In this document: piece by piece, positions 35,433-44,056 of the stretch
Numbering within the stretch: the first letter of the stretch is position 1
Layout of the letters: each line of letters begins with the position of its first letter
Assembly (NCBI GenBank): GCA_963732355.1
Contig: CAVSZD010000011.1
Location: 310,001-374,000 of the forward strand
From: JADKAV01 sp963732355
Lineage (GTDB): Bacteria; Actinomycetota; Actinomycetes; S36-B12; UBA10799
DNA length: 64,000 nt
Direction of reading: 5' to 3'
The notes under the pieces: generated by a model
What the model was told of the DNA's origin: nothing
Seen by the model: only the letters and a program-made list of their open reading frames with translations
Database searches by the model: none
Program-made: the position numbers and the translations under genes

Positions 35433-36464
35433 ATGAGGCGCACGGCGATCACCGCAGTTGCCGCTCTGGCACTGCTGGCACCGAGCGCTCCGGCATTTGC
35501 CAACGAAGGACCCATCCTCACACAAGGCATGTCACACCCGGCCGTCAAGAGGGTCCAGAAGGCGCTGGGTATTTCACCCCAGACCGGCTTCTTCGGGCCG
35601 GTGACCTTCGCGGCGGTGAAGAAGTACCAGGGCGAGCACGCGATCCCGACGACCGGTGTCGTCGGACCGCTCACATGGGCCTCTCTGGACTCACAGCACA
35701 AGGCGACCCGCAAGAAGGCCAAGCAGACCAAGAACGCGAAGCACGCGAACAAGGCGAAGAAGGCCAACAAGAAAGCAAAGAAGCAGGCCAAGCGTTCAGC
35801 CAAACGGACCAAGCGCTCCACCGACGCCAACCCGTTGACGGCGATGACGTTGAAGTACGGCGACCGCGGCGCCGCGGTGCTCTTCCTCCAGCAAGAACTC
35901 AAGGTGCAGCCCCAGACCGGGTACTTCGGCCCGATCACGCAGGCCTACGTCAAGGCGCTGCAGTCCGCGGCCAAGCTGTCGGTCACAGGGATCGTGGACG
36001 CGGCCACCTGGCGCAAGGTGGGCAAGGTCAGTTTCACCCCGCCGGCCCCGGCCCCGGCAGCTCCCCCGACGACGGGTCTGCCTGCCCCGAGCAGTGCCAC
36101 CGCCGCGAAGGTCCTGGCCGTGGCGGCTTCGCAGGCTGGGGTCCCGTATGTGGCTGGTGGCTACTCCCCCTCGCAGGGTTTCAACTGCAGCAGTTACACC
36201 CAGTGGGTCTACGAACAGGTCGGCATCGACCTGGGCGGGGCGTACACGGTGTGGCAGTACGACAAGAGCCGTCACATCAGTGCCGCGGAAGCCAAACCCG
36301 GAGACCTCGTCTTCTTCTACAACTACAAGGACAACTTCATCGGACATGTGGGCATCTATGCGGGCAACGGCATGATGTGGCACGCACCGCGCACCGGCCG
36401 GGTCGTCAGCCTGGAGAAGGTGTACACCGACAAGGTGTACTACGGGCGAGTGCTCAATCAGTAG
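35433..36464 (+). CDS. secreted NlpC/P60 hydrolase with two peptidoglycan-binding domains
   Basis: 343 residues. Signal peptide (1-24, ending PAFA), first PG_binding_1 domain (GMSHPAVKRVQKALGI ... GVVGPLTWASL), a very basic Lys/Ala linker (about 95-130), second PG-binding domain (LKYGDRGAAVLFLQQELKV), Pro/Ala linker, then NlpC/P60 with catalytic Cys in GFNCSSYTQWVYE and His in FIGHVGIYAGNG. It cuts peptidoglycan stem peptides. I chose ATG 35433, six bases from GGAGG; an ATG three bases earlier is too close. Confidence 0.94.
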   Translation: MRRTAITAVAALALLAPSAPAFANEGPILTQGMSHPAVKRVQKALGISPQTGFFGPVTFAAVKKYQGEHAIPTTGVVGPLTWASLDSQHKATRKKAKQTKNAKHANKAKKANKKAKKQAKRSAKRTKRSTDANPLTAMTLKYGDRGAAVLFLQQELKVQPQTGYFGPITQAYVKALQSAAKLSVTGIVDAATWRKVGKVSFTPPAPAPAAPPTTGLPAPSSATAAKVLAVAASQAGVPYVAGGYSPSQGFNCSSYTQWVYEQVGIDLGGAYTVWQYDKSRHISAAEAKPGDLVFFYNYKDNFIGHVGIYAGNGMMWHAPRTGRVVSLEKVYTDKVYYGRVLNQ

Positions 36465-36483
36465 TTCGCTACCCTCGGCCACC

Positions 36484-37266
36484 ATGACCCCTCCTCGCTC
36501 ACCGGACGCACGCGCAGTATTCGCTACCGACGCACTGGAAGGCAGGCGTGCGCTGGTCACCGGAGGCGGCTCGGGGATCGGACGGGCAAGTGCCGAACTG
36601 CTCGCGGACCTCGGGGCGCGAGTCACTGTGGTGGGACGCACCGAGGATGCCCTTCTGCAAACCGCAGCCCACGAGTCCGGGCGCATCGACCATCGGGTGG
36701 CCGACCTGCGCGAGCCCGATCAGGTCGACACGATGCTGGACAGCCTCGAGGGGTGTGACTTCCTGCTGAACAACGCCGGTGGCCAGTTCGTGGCGGCTGC
36801 GCAGGACATCTCGTACAAAGGCTTCCGGGCCGTCACTCGGCTGAACCTCGACGCTCCCTGGTACATCACCACCGGTGTGGCCAACCGGTTCTTCATACCG
36901 GCTCACTACGGCAAGATCGTCTCGATCACAATGACGCCGCACCGGGGTATGCCGTTCATGGCCCACTCGTCGGCAGCGCGGGCCGGGATGGAGTCATTGA
37001 CGCGCAACTGGGCCGTCGAGTGGGGGCCACTGGGCATCCGGGCGGTGGCGATCGCACCCGGCATCGTGCACACCGCGGCCTGGGAACGTTACGGGCTCTC
37101 GCCCGATCAGGTGGGCGCCTACCTGCCTGCACGCAGGCTGCAGACCGCTGACGAGGTGGCAGCCATGGCGGCGTTCCTGTTCTCGCCAGCCGGCGACTAC
37201 ATCACCGGCAGCGTGCTCACCTGCGATGGCGGTTTCGATATCGCGGGTCCTGCACCTGCGGGCTGA
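36484..37266 (+). CDS. SDR-family oxidoreductase
   Basis: 260 residues, Rossmann fold with VTGGGSGIGRASAELL and LLNNAGG. At the usual Tyr-x-x-x-Lys site the sequence is MAHSSAARAGMESL: Tyr is absent and Lys is replaced by Arg. 2,4-dienoyl-CoA-reductase-like SDRs also lack the Tyr and share AVEWGPLGIRAVAIAPG, so an enoyl- or dienoyl-CoA substrate is plausible. TACCCT ends eight bases before ATG. Confidence 0.88.
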   Translation: MTPPRSPDARAVFATDALEGRRALVTGGGSGIGRASAELLADLGARVTVVGRTEDALLQTAAHESGRIDHRVADLREPDQVDTMLDSLEGCDFLLNNAGGQFVAAAQDISYKGFRAVTRLNLDAPWYITTGVANRFFIPAHYGKIVSITMTPHRGMPFMAHSSAARAGMESLTRNWAVEWGPLGIRAVAIAPGIVHTAAWERYGLSPDQVGAYLPARRLQTADEVAAMAAFLFSPAGDYITGSVLTCDGGFDIAGPAPAG

Positions 37267-37342
37267 TTGGGGTGCGCGCAACGTTGCAATCCGGCATCCG
37301 TTGCGCGTAGCGTCAGGAACCTTCCAGAGGCCGGAGGCGACG

Positions 37343-37870
37343 ATGCACAAGCAGCCCGTTGAGATCTCCGCTTTTCATCGTCGGGATCTGACTCTGGCCG
37401 GATTCCTACTGCACGGTCGATGGCCCGATTCCACCCGTGAATGGTCACAGGTCCTGGCCCTGGCGGTGCGGGTCGCGGCGGTCCCCGGTGTGCTCGCCAC
37501 GACGACGGTATTCAAGGCCACCGACGAACGGCCTGAGGTCGGGAAGGCAACTGCCGTGGGGGTGATGGCCTTCGCCGGGCCAGTCATCGGAGACCGGGCA
37601 CCAGGTCCCGGTTCTCTGTCAGACCCTCGCCCCCCTGCCCTGATCGTTCTGCACCCACCGGCAGAGACCCGGCCCAGCCTGCCGGAGGCCGAAGGTGCTG
37701 CCTCGGGGGTCCTGTGGCTGCCGGGAGTCCCCGAACTGGGTCTGGAGCATCGGGCGGCCTGGGTGGAGGCAGAAGCCGACGGGACCGTCACACGGCTGGT
37801 CAGTGCGGTGGACGTGGATCCATGGTCGGACGCCGATTTGGCGGTTCTGGCAACACTGGTGGCGGCATGA
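37343..37870 (+). CDS. uncharacterised protein
   Basis: 175 residues; I do not recognise a family. It looks soluble, with a mixed alpha/beta N-terminal half (LTLAGFLLHGRW, VLALAVRVAAVPGVLATTTVF) and a Pro-rich middle. ATG 37343 has GGAGG at good spacing. Its stop overlaps the aldose epimerase-like gene by ATGA, so the two should be co-transcribed and perhaps functionally linked. Confidence 0.7.
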   Translation: MHKQPVEISAFHRRDLTLAGFLLHGRWPDSTREWSQVLALAVRVAAVPGVLATTTVFKATDERPEVGKATAVGVMAFAGPVIGDRAPGPGSLSDPRPPALIVLHPPAETRPSLPEAEGAASGVLWLPGVPELGLEHRAAWVEAEADGTVTRLVSAVDVDPWSDADLAVLATLVAA

Positions 37871-38781
37871 TCGACGAGGTCCTGGAGATCCGCAGCGGCT
37901 CGACGCTCGCGCGGGTGGCGCCGGGAATGGGATTCAACTGTTTCGAATTCGTCGTCGACGGCTTCGACTACCTGCACCAGGAGGCGGGTTTCCTCCCCGA
38001 CGGCAGCCCCACGCACAGTGGCATCCCGATCCTGTTTCCCTGGCCCAACCGCATCGCGGGTTCGTCCTTCGACTGGAACGGCACGACCTACAAAGTGCCA
38101 GTCACCGAGGCCGCCACCGGCGCCAGCCTGCACGGATTTGCGTGCCGGACGCCCTGGGTGGTGATCGACACGGCCGACGACAGCATCACCGGGGAGTGGA
38201 TCCTCTCGCGCGACGCCCCCGGCCAAGCTGGCATGTGGCCCTCCGATGCGGGACTGCGAGTTACATACCGGATCGAACCTGCGGCTCTGGAAGTCACATC
38301 GGAGGTGTTCTGTCCGGGCAGTGAGCCTTTGCCCTTCGGGTTGGGCTTCCATCCGTACTTCCGCGTCCCGGGGCCCTTCGACCAGTGGCTGCTGCACACC
38401 GATGCGCGGGCGGCCTGGACTCTGGACACCATGATCCCAACCGGGGAGGTGGTGGCCGTCCCGGCGCGGCTCGATTTCAACAAGCCTCGGCGGATCGGCG
38501 ACGAGCACCTCGACGACGTGCTCACCGACCTTCCCGCCGGCGAAGGCCTGAACCGGCGCGCTGTGCTGATCTCGACAGCAGCCTCGTTGGCCGTCAGTAG
38601 CGACCCGCAGTGGCGTGAGTACGTCTTCTTCACCCCCACCTCACGTGACGCGCTGGCCATTGAGCCTTACACCTGCACGACCGACGCCATCCACCTGGAG
38701 CAGACGGGCGTGGACGCCGGTCTGCGAGTACTGGAGCCCGGACAGCGGCACACATTCACTTGGCGGGTCGACGTAGCCTGA
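37867..38781 (+). CDS. aldose 1-epimerase-like (galactose mutarotase superfamily) protein
   Basis: 304 residues, beta-sandwich. Family marks: GIPILFPWPNRIAGSSFDWNG-like sugar-binding Asn-Arg, LHGFACRTPW with a conserved His, GLGFHPYFRVPG with the likely catalytic His and a late Glu in AIEPYTC. It interconverts sugar anomers or binds hexose-6-phosphate; the sugar is unknown. It is coupled to the uncharacterised upstream gene. Confidence 0.87.
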   Translation: MIDEVLEIRSGSTLARVAPGMGFNCFEFVVDGFDYLHQEAGFLPDGSPTHSGIPILFPWPNRIAGSSFDWNGTTYKVPVTEAATGASLHGFACRTPWVVIDTADDSITGEWILSRDAPGQAGMWPSDAGLRVTYRIEPAALEVTSEVFCPGSEPLPFGLGFHPYFRVPGPFDQWLLHTDARAAWTLDTMIPTGEVVAVPARLDFNKPRRIGDEHLDDVLTDLPAGEGLNRRAVLISTAASLAVSSDPQWREYVFFTPTSRDALAIEPYTCTTDAIHLEQTGVDAGLRVLEPGQRHTFTWRVDVA

Positions 38782-38819
38782 CGGGCCTATCCGGCCGACC
38801 CCTTGCTCCGGTCAGATTG

Positions 38820-38833
38820 ATACCGTTTGGTAT
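38820..38833. promoter_or_regulatory. candidate operator upstream of the MMPL gene
   Basis: ATACC-GTTT-GGTAT: 5-bp arms and a 4-bp spacer, 17 bp before the MMPL start. Short palindromes at this position are typical TetR-family operators for exporter genes, but no regulator gene is adjacent. Confidence 0.35.
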
Positions 38834-38850
38834 TCGATCTGAGGAGACTC

Positions 38851-41157
38851 ATGGGACATCTGGCCCGCTGGGCAGTGCGCAAACCCGTAGTGGCGCTCAT
38901 CTCCTGGTTCGTGCTCTTCCTAGTGATCGGTGTTCTCGGCAGCCGATTCGGCGGGGATCTGAAGGACTCCTTCGAACTGCCGGGCACCGAATCCCAAGTG
39001 GCCCAGAACCTGCTCTCCGAGACCGCCGGTGCCAATGCTGCGTCAGGGGCCACCGCCACGCTGGTGTGGGGTGTGGAGAATGGCACCGTCGACGAGACTG
39101 GCGTGAAGGACACCGTCGTCCCGTTGATGGAGAAGTTCGCCGACCTCGAAGGCGTCAGTTGCATCAACTCGCCTTACGGACCCACCTACGGTCCTTCGTG
39201 CCCCACGCAGGAGAAGCAGGAGAACGCCTTCCCGCTGCCGCCCGAGGTCCAGGCGAAAATCGACAAGGCCACCGCGGCGGCCATCGAAGCCACTTCCCCG
39301 GTCAGTGACGACAAGCAGGTCGCCTACGCCACGATCACCTTCGATAGCGCAACCGACGTCCCGGCAGCTACGGCGAGCACCATCATCGACGACGTAGAGG
39401 CCGCAAACGGCACCAACGGTGTGACGATCGGCGCGAACGGTCAGGTTCTCGCATTCGCCGGTCAGGAGCCGCCCTCGGGCGAGGCAATCGGCATCCTGGT
39501 GGCGATCATCATTCTGCTCGTTGCGTTCGGTTCGGCTATCGCCGCGGGCTTGCCCATCGTCACCGCCATCTTCGGCCTGGGGGCCGGCCTGTCGCTGGTG
39601 ACGTTCACCGCCAACTTCTTCAACGTAGCGACCTTCGCGCCGACATTGGCTGCCATGATCGGCCTCGGCGTCGGGATCGACTACGCGCTGTTCATCCTCA
39701 ACCGGTTCCGGCAGGCAGTCATGGCCGGGCACGACCCCAAGGACGCCGTCCTGGAGTCCGTCAACACCGCCGGGCGCGCAGTGCAGTTCGCCGGAACCAC
39801 GGTCATCATCGCCCTGCTCGGCTTGTTCGTTCTGGGCATCGGCTTCTTCAACGGCCTGGCCGTGGCAGCGTCGTTGACGGTCGCCATGGTGATGCTGTCC
39901 GCGGTCTGGATGCTGCCGGCGCTGCTTTCATTGCTGGGTCACAAGGCGCTGGGTCTGCGGATGCCGTGGGCACGCAAAAAGAAGGAATGGCACCCCGAGG
40001 GTGGCGCCTGGGCCCACTACGGTCGCAGGCTGCAGAAGCGTCCGTGGCTCTACACCGTCGGTGCGGCGCTGCTTGTGCTGATCATGGCCGTGCCCTATTT
40101 CAGCATCCGTCTCGGCTTCCCCGACGACAGCGGACAGCCCGTGGGCTCCCCTTCGCGCACGGCTTACGACCTGCTCGCCGACGGTTTCGGCCCCGGCAGC
40201 AACGGGCCGTTCTTCGTGGCGGTGCAACTACCGTCCGCCCTGGATGAGGACGCGCTGCGCAGCCTCATCGTGGACCTCAACGAGACCCCAGGCGTCGAAC
40301 GGACGATCCCCACCGTGGAGATGGTCCCGATCTCCGTGACGGCCAACCAGACGATCACCGCGATCCAGGTGATTCCGACGACCAGCCCGCAGAGTCCCGA
40401 GACTGAGGACCTGCTCAAGCGTCTACGTAACGACACCATCCCCAACGCCGAGCAGGGCACCACCATGCGCGCCTATGTCGGCGGGGCAACTGCGGTCACA
40501 GCCGACTTCACCCAAGTCCTGTCCGACGCCCTGCCGATCTTCCTGGCGGTCGTGGTGGGACTCGGCTTCGTCGCGCTGACGATCCTGTTCCGATCGCTGC
40601 TGGTGCCCTTGATAGGTGCGGTCACGAGTCTGCTCAGCCTCGGCGCCGCGCTCGGGGTGACGGTGGCGATCTTCCAGTGGGGCTGGGGGGCAAGCCTGAT
40701 TGGGGTAACCGGGACCGGCCCGATCCTGCCCTTCCTGCCGATCATGGTGTTCGCGATTCTGTTCGGATTGTCCATGGACTACCAGGTCTTCCTGGTCAGC
40801 CGCATGCATGAGGAGTGGGTCCACACCAAGGACAACGCGTTGGCGGTCAGGCGCGGTCTGGCGGGCTCGGGCCGAGTCGTGGCGATCGCGGCGGCGATCA
40901 TGTCCAGCGTCTTCCTGGCGTTCATCCCCACACCGGAGGACACCATCAAACTGTTCGGCGTCGGACTGGCCACAGCCGTGCTCGTCGACGCTTTCATCAT
41001 CAGGCTGATCCTCGTGCCCAGCCTCATCAGCTGGATCGGTCCCCCGACCTGGTGGTTGCCACGGTGGTTGGGCTTCTTGCCCGAGGTCCACATGGAAGCC
41101 GAGGGTGCCGAGGACGAGATCGTCGACGACGACCCGGAGTTGCTGGCCGTCAAGTAG
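38851..41157 (+). CDS. MMPL/RND-family transporter
   Basis: 768 residues, about twelve membrane helices with two large outer loops (about 35-190 and 425-560), the RND repeat layout. GLGVGIDYALFILNRFRQ and FGLSMDYQVFLVSRMHEEW carry the Asp-Tyr pairs that conduct protons. MMPL proteins export lipids or drugs. I chose ATG 38851 with GAGGAG at five bases; an upstream in-frame start at 38827 would cover the operator palindrome. Confidence 0.93.
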   Translation: MGHLARWAVRKPVVALISWFVLFLVIGVLGSRFGGDLKDSFELPGTESQVAQNLLSETAGANAASGATATLVWGVENGTVDETGVKDTVVPLMEKFADLEGVSCINSPYGPTYGPSCPTQEKQENAFPLPPEVQAKIDKATAAAIEATSPVSDDKQVAYATITFDSATDVPAATASTIIDDVEAANGTNGVTIGANGQVLAFAGQEPPSGEAIGILVAIIILLVAFGSAIAAGLPIVTAIFGLGAGLSLVTFTANFFNVATFAPTLAAMIGLGVGIDYALFILNRFRQAVMAGHDPKDAVLESVNTAGRAVQFAGTTVIIALLGLFVLGIGFFNGLAVAASLTVAMVMLSAVWMLPALLSLLGHKALGLRMPWARKKKEWHPEGGAWAHYGRRLQKRPWLYTVGAALLVLIMAVPYFSIRLGFPDDSGQPVGSPSRTAYDLLADGFGPGSNGPFFVAVQLPSALDEDALRSLIVDLNETPGVERTIPTVEMVPISVTANQTITAIQVIPTTSPQSPETEDLLKRLRNDTIPNAEQGTTMRAYVGGATAVTADFTQVLSDALPIFLAVVVGLGFVALTILFRSLLVPLIGAVTSLLSLGAALGVTVAIFQWGWGASLIGVTGTGPILPFLPIMVFAILFGLSMDYQVFLVSRMHEEWVHTKDNALAVRRGLAGSGRVVAIAAAIMSSVFLAFIPTPEDTIKLFGVGLATAVLVDAFIIRLILVPSLISWIGPPTWWLPRWLGFLPEVHMEAEGAEDEIVDDDPELLAVK

Positions 41158-41559
41158 AGAGGCGGGGTTCGGCGAATCCTTGCTGGCCAGTTGGTTGACG
41201 CCCGTCGCCACCTGAACATCAACCAACTACCTGAACCCCACCCAACGCACTACCCACCGGCCCGAGGCGGCAAGCCCAAAGCCCGTTGGTTGACGCCCGT
41301 GCAGTTGGTTGACGCCCGTCGCCACCTGAACATCAACCAACTACCTGAACCCCACCCAACGCACGTACCGACCAGAGGTCCACCCGAAAGTGTGAAACTC
41401 GGTTTCGGCCGATTACTTTCAGTAATGACCAACTGATCAAATACCTGGACAAATTAGGCCATTCAGCCCAATCGCAATCACGGATTGCAGTTCAGTTCAA
41501 ACTCGAAGCGCCCGATTCCCTAATGTCGCGATCGACAAGTAGAGAAACGGAGACCGGTG
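41158..41559. other. 402-bp intergenic region with duplicated stem-loop
   Basis: Holds a 63-bp direct duplication (listed separately) and, after 41400, a relatively AT-rich stretch that probably carries the promoter of the secreted-protein cluster. No credible gene. Confidence 0.6.
41188..41364. repeat. 63-bp direct duplication, each with an inverted repeat
   Basis: 41188-41250 and 41302-41364 are identical. Each contains 10-bp arms AGTTGGTTGA/TCAACCAACT (41189-41198/41219-41228 and 41303-41312/41333-41342). A partial third copy, GTTGGTTGACGCCCGT, lies at 41285-41300. Unrelated in sequence to the 66-bp palindrome. Confidence 0.92.
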
Positions 41560-41973
41560 ATGAAGAGAAGGATTGCCTTAGCTGTGGGTGCGGGTGTCAT
41601 TGCAAGCGGTGGGGTTCTTGCCTCTGCTGCGACGTTGGGCACGTTGGGCGTTAAGACCTTGGGCACCAGCTCAGAGGCGGTCGCCGGCTGCGGATCCAAC
41701 GATGTCACGGTCAAATGGAACGACACAGCCCCGGTTTACGTTGGTGCTGTCAACCCGTCGAACTCGACGTTCAACACCGCGGACGTGGTGGTGAATGTGC
41801 CTAGTGCTTGCGTCGGCGCGACGCTGCGCTTGGCCGTCGCGAGCAACTCAGGTGGCGCGGCTCTGGCCACGGGGCAGAAACTCAACCTTGCCCTGGGCGA
41901 CAACGTCGTCCCGCTGAGCTCGGCAGTTGACTCCAAGCAGGTGCAACAGACAACAGTGACCATCTACAACTGA
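41560..41973 (+). CDS. small secreted protein of SipW-associated cluster (1)
   Basis: 137 residues. Signal peptide-like start (RIALAVGAGVIASGGVLASA) followed by ATLGTLGVKTLGTSSEAVAGC. The mature part looks beta-rich with two Cys and ends VQQTTVTIYN. It closely parallels the protein at 42787 (ASAATLG-x-L, LGTSS-x-x-VA-x-C, xVTLTIxx end), so the two are paralogues. ATG 41560 has GGAGA six bases away. Likely a structural surface protein processed by the adjacent signal peptidase; inferred from context. Confidence 0.72.
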   Translation: MKRRIALAVGAGVIASGGVLASAATLGTLGVKTLGTSSEAVAGCGSNDVTVKWNDTAPVYVGAVNPSNSTFNTADVVVNVPSACVGATLRLAVASNSGGAALATGQKLNLALGDNVVPLSSAVDSKQVQQTTVTIYN

Positions 41974-42134
41974 TCCTGATGCCACTACACGCTGCGCCGG
42001 GCCTCCAGATCTCCATGACCGACCTCAGTACGGGGAGATCGCGCCACAGCATCGCGGATTGCGACTGCGCTACGCCATGCGCACTGTCGCTTGTTGGTGG
42101 TGCTTCTTTGCGGTGCCGCGCCTTGGGGCCAAGC

Positions 42135-42713
42135 ATGATGCTGCCACCGGAACCTCCGCAGGTCGAGGTGCGTCGACCAGCGCCCAATCGCTGGCGGCAG
42201 GCGTGGCGCTGGATCACGGGGCTTGCCTGTCTGGCATTCATGCTGGGCGCCATCACCTTGGCGTGGCCTCAGAGCCTGGGCGGAGCATTCCGCACCGTTG
42301 TGGTGTCCGGCAAGTCGATGGAGCCCACTTTTCACACGGGGGATGTACTCGTGGCGCAGAGGTCGGCCTCGTATCAGCCAGGCGACATCGTGGTCTACAG
42401 CGCACACATCGATGGTGTCGCTATCGGACGCGTCGTGCACCGCGTTGTAGATGTACAAGCCGATGGCACTTACGTGACAAAGGGCGACAATCAGGAGTTC
42501 CGCGATCCGTGGTTCATTCCCGCTGAATGGATCGATGGTCGGGTCCGGGCTCGGGTACCACAGGCATACGCCGTCATCTATGTGGCCCGTAATCCCATCT
42601 TCCTGGCCGCTATGGCCGGGCTGCTGATCACCCTGGCCCTGTGGCCGCGCGACCCACTGTCGGATCCCCCCACCGGACCGGCCATCCCGGATCTAGCACC
42701 GCCTGAGGACTAG
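42135..42713 (+). CDS. ER-type (SipW-like) signal peptidase I
   Basis: 192 residues. Membrane helix at about 26-46, catalytic SGKSMEPTFHTGD (Ser61) and GRVVHRVVDV with His102 where ordinary bacterial enzymes have Lys: the hallmark of the SipW/archaeal/eukaryotic class. YVTKGDNQEFRDPW gives the conserved Asp box, and a second helix lies near the C-terminus. SipW-type enzymes process dedicated fibre or matrix proteins encoded beside them, which fits this cluster. A start at 41979 is possible, but its extra 52 residues look non-coding. Confidence 0.9.
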   Translation: MMLPPEPPQVEVRRPAPNRWRQAWRWITGLACLAFMLGAITLAWPQSLGGAFRTVVVSGKSMEPTFHTGDVLVAQRSASYQPGDIVVYSAHIDGVAIGRVVHRVVDVQADGTYVTKGDNQEFRDPWFIPAEWIDGRVRARVPQAYAVIYVARNPIFLAAMAGLLITLALWPRDPLSDPPTGPAIPDLAPPED

Positions 42714-42786
42714 GCCGTATGGCAACGATGCGCGCGCTGCATTTCTGCGTAGAATCCTCCCGCGGGGTGACCGAAAGGAGCGCGCG

Positions 42787-43203
42787 GTGCAATGGCGTCC
42801 CGTCGTGCTCGCCTTCGGTGCGGGCCTGCTGGCAGTGTCGATCGGACTCGCGAGTGCGGCCACCCTCGGAGTCCTCGACACGAGGAGTCTTGGCACAAGT
42901 TCAACCGTGGTCGCTGCCTGCGACTCGACGCTGGGGATCAGTTGGGACGACCCCGGCAGCCCCAGCTTCCAGGGAAGTGCGACAGTTGCCGATTCGACCT
43001 TCTCCGTGACGAGACTGATATTGACCAACGTCGACATCGCCTGCAACGGGCAGCGCTACGGTTTGGTGATCGCCGACAGCAGCGGGGCGGCGCTGGTTTC
43101 CCAGAGAGGGCCGGTGGTCGTTGTTGGTGGCACGGCAACTTTCACATTCGGTGCTACGAATGCCAGGAACATCGACCAAGTCACCCTCACGATCTTCCAG
43201 TGA
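42787..43203 (+). CDS. small secreted protein of SipW-associated cluster (2)
   Basis: 138 residues, paralogue of the protein at 41560: signal-like start, ASAATLGVLDTRSLGTSSTV, VAACDSTLGISWDD, one further Cys in VDIACNG and the end QVTLTIFQ. GTG 42787 has a strong AAGGAG six bases upstream, and TAGAAT at 42750-42755 may be a -10. Extracellular; function unknown. Confidence 0.72.
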   Translation: MQWRPVVLAFGAGLLAVSIGLASAATLGVLDTRSLGTSSTVVAACDSTLGISWDDPGSPSFQGSATVADSTFSVTRLILTNVDIACNGQRYGLVIADSSGAALVSQRGPVVVVGGTATFTFGATNARNIDQVTLTIFQ

Positions 43204-43207
43204 TGCC

Positions 43208-43624
43208 ATGAACCGACACCGGGTTGCCAAACGTCCCTGGACTGCCATCATCGCCGCCGCGGCTATCCTTGTGATCACAGCCGGAGCCGCGTTCGCCACC
43301 GCATTCACCATCGCCGGGGGCTCCTTGGTCACTGGCTCGGCCACAGCCACCTGTCAGTCGTCCACCGTGACACCCACCTGGGAGTACGCCTACGACCCCA
43401 GCATTCCTGGCTACGAGATAACCGGGGTGACCCTCGATGGACTTCAAGGAGGCTGCCTCGACCGCTCCGTCAAAGTGGTCCTGGCGGATGTGAACGGGGT
43501 CGAGGTAGTGGCCGGTTCGGGGCTCACACCGAACTCGGGCACCAGCGCCACGGTGGCCCTTGACACTTCCTTCAATCTCACCTCAGCCTCGCTGCGGCAG
43601 TTGACCGTGATCGTCTACGACTAA
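43208..43624 (+). CDS. small secreted protein of SipW-associated cluster (3)
   Basis: 138 residues. N-terminal hydrophobic segment WTAIIAAAAILVITAGAAFA, then a beta-rich domain with CQSS and a later Cys (LQGGCLDRSVKVVLADVNG) and the end RQLTVIVYD, like the other members. Starts four bases after the preceding stop. Function unknown. Confidence 0.7.
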   Translation: MNRHRVAKRPWTAIIAAAAILVITAGAAFATAFTIAGGSLVTGSATATCQSSTVTPTWEYAYDPSIPGYEITGVTLDGLQGGCLDRSVKVVLADVNGVEVVAGSGLTPNSGTSATVALDTSFNLTSASLRQLTVIVYD

Positions 43625-43633
43625 GGGGATTCG

Positions 43634-44056
43634 ATGAGAACCTGGCCGGCCATCGCACTCATGGCGGGGACGTGTCTGGTGGGAGCCGTTGTGGGCGGTG
43701 CTGCAGCGGCTTCGCTTACAGTGACCGGAAGCCCGGTCGAGGTTGGATCAGTCGCAGTGACACCTGCCTGTGGAACACCTCCGCTGGCAATCGCCGCGCC
43801 CAGAAGCCAGTTCACGGCTCCAAGTTCCTACCAGGTGCGGCAGGTACCGGTGTCCGCGGTCGTTGCGGCCTGCCAGGCGAAGCCATTCCGGCTCACGATC
43901 GCTGACAACGCCAGCCCCTTCGCATCACTGGCGAATTGGAACGGCAACCTCCCCGCCGCAGCGAGCGGTACGCTCACCGACCCGGCCGGGGTGGATGTCA
44001 ACGCCATACCGGCGTCCAATAGCGTGCGGGTCTACCTGCTGGTGCGAAACCCATGA
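43634..44056 (+). CDS. small secreted protein of SipW-associated cluster (4)
   Basis: 140 residues. Signal-like start WPAIALMAGTCLVGAVVGGA, two Cys in the mature region (VTPACGTPP, VVAACQAKPFRLTIADN) and the end VRVYLLVRNP. More diverged than the first three, but same size and layout. It overlaps the next gene by ATGA. Confidence 0.68.
   Translation: MRTWPAIALMAGTCLVGAVVGGAAAASLTVTGSPVEVGSVAVTPACGTPPLAIAAPRSQFTAPSSYQVRQVPVSAVVAACQAKPFRLTIADNASPFASLANWNGNLPAAASGTLTDPAGVDVNAIPASNSVRVYLLVRNP

Noticed and set aside
41979..42134. 52-residue N-terminal extension of the signal peptidase
   Set aside because: Cys/Ser-rich sequence with no export or membrane features; ATG 42135 starts just before the conserved basic and membrane segments.
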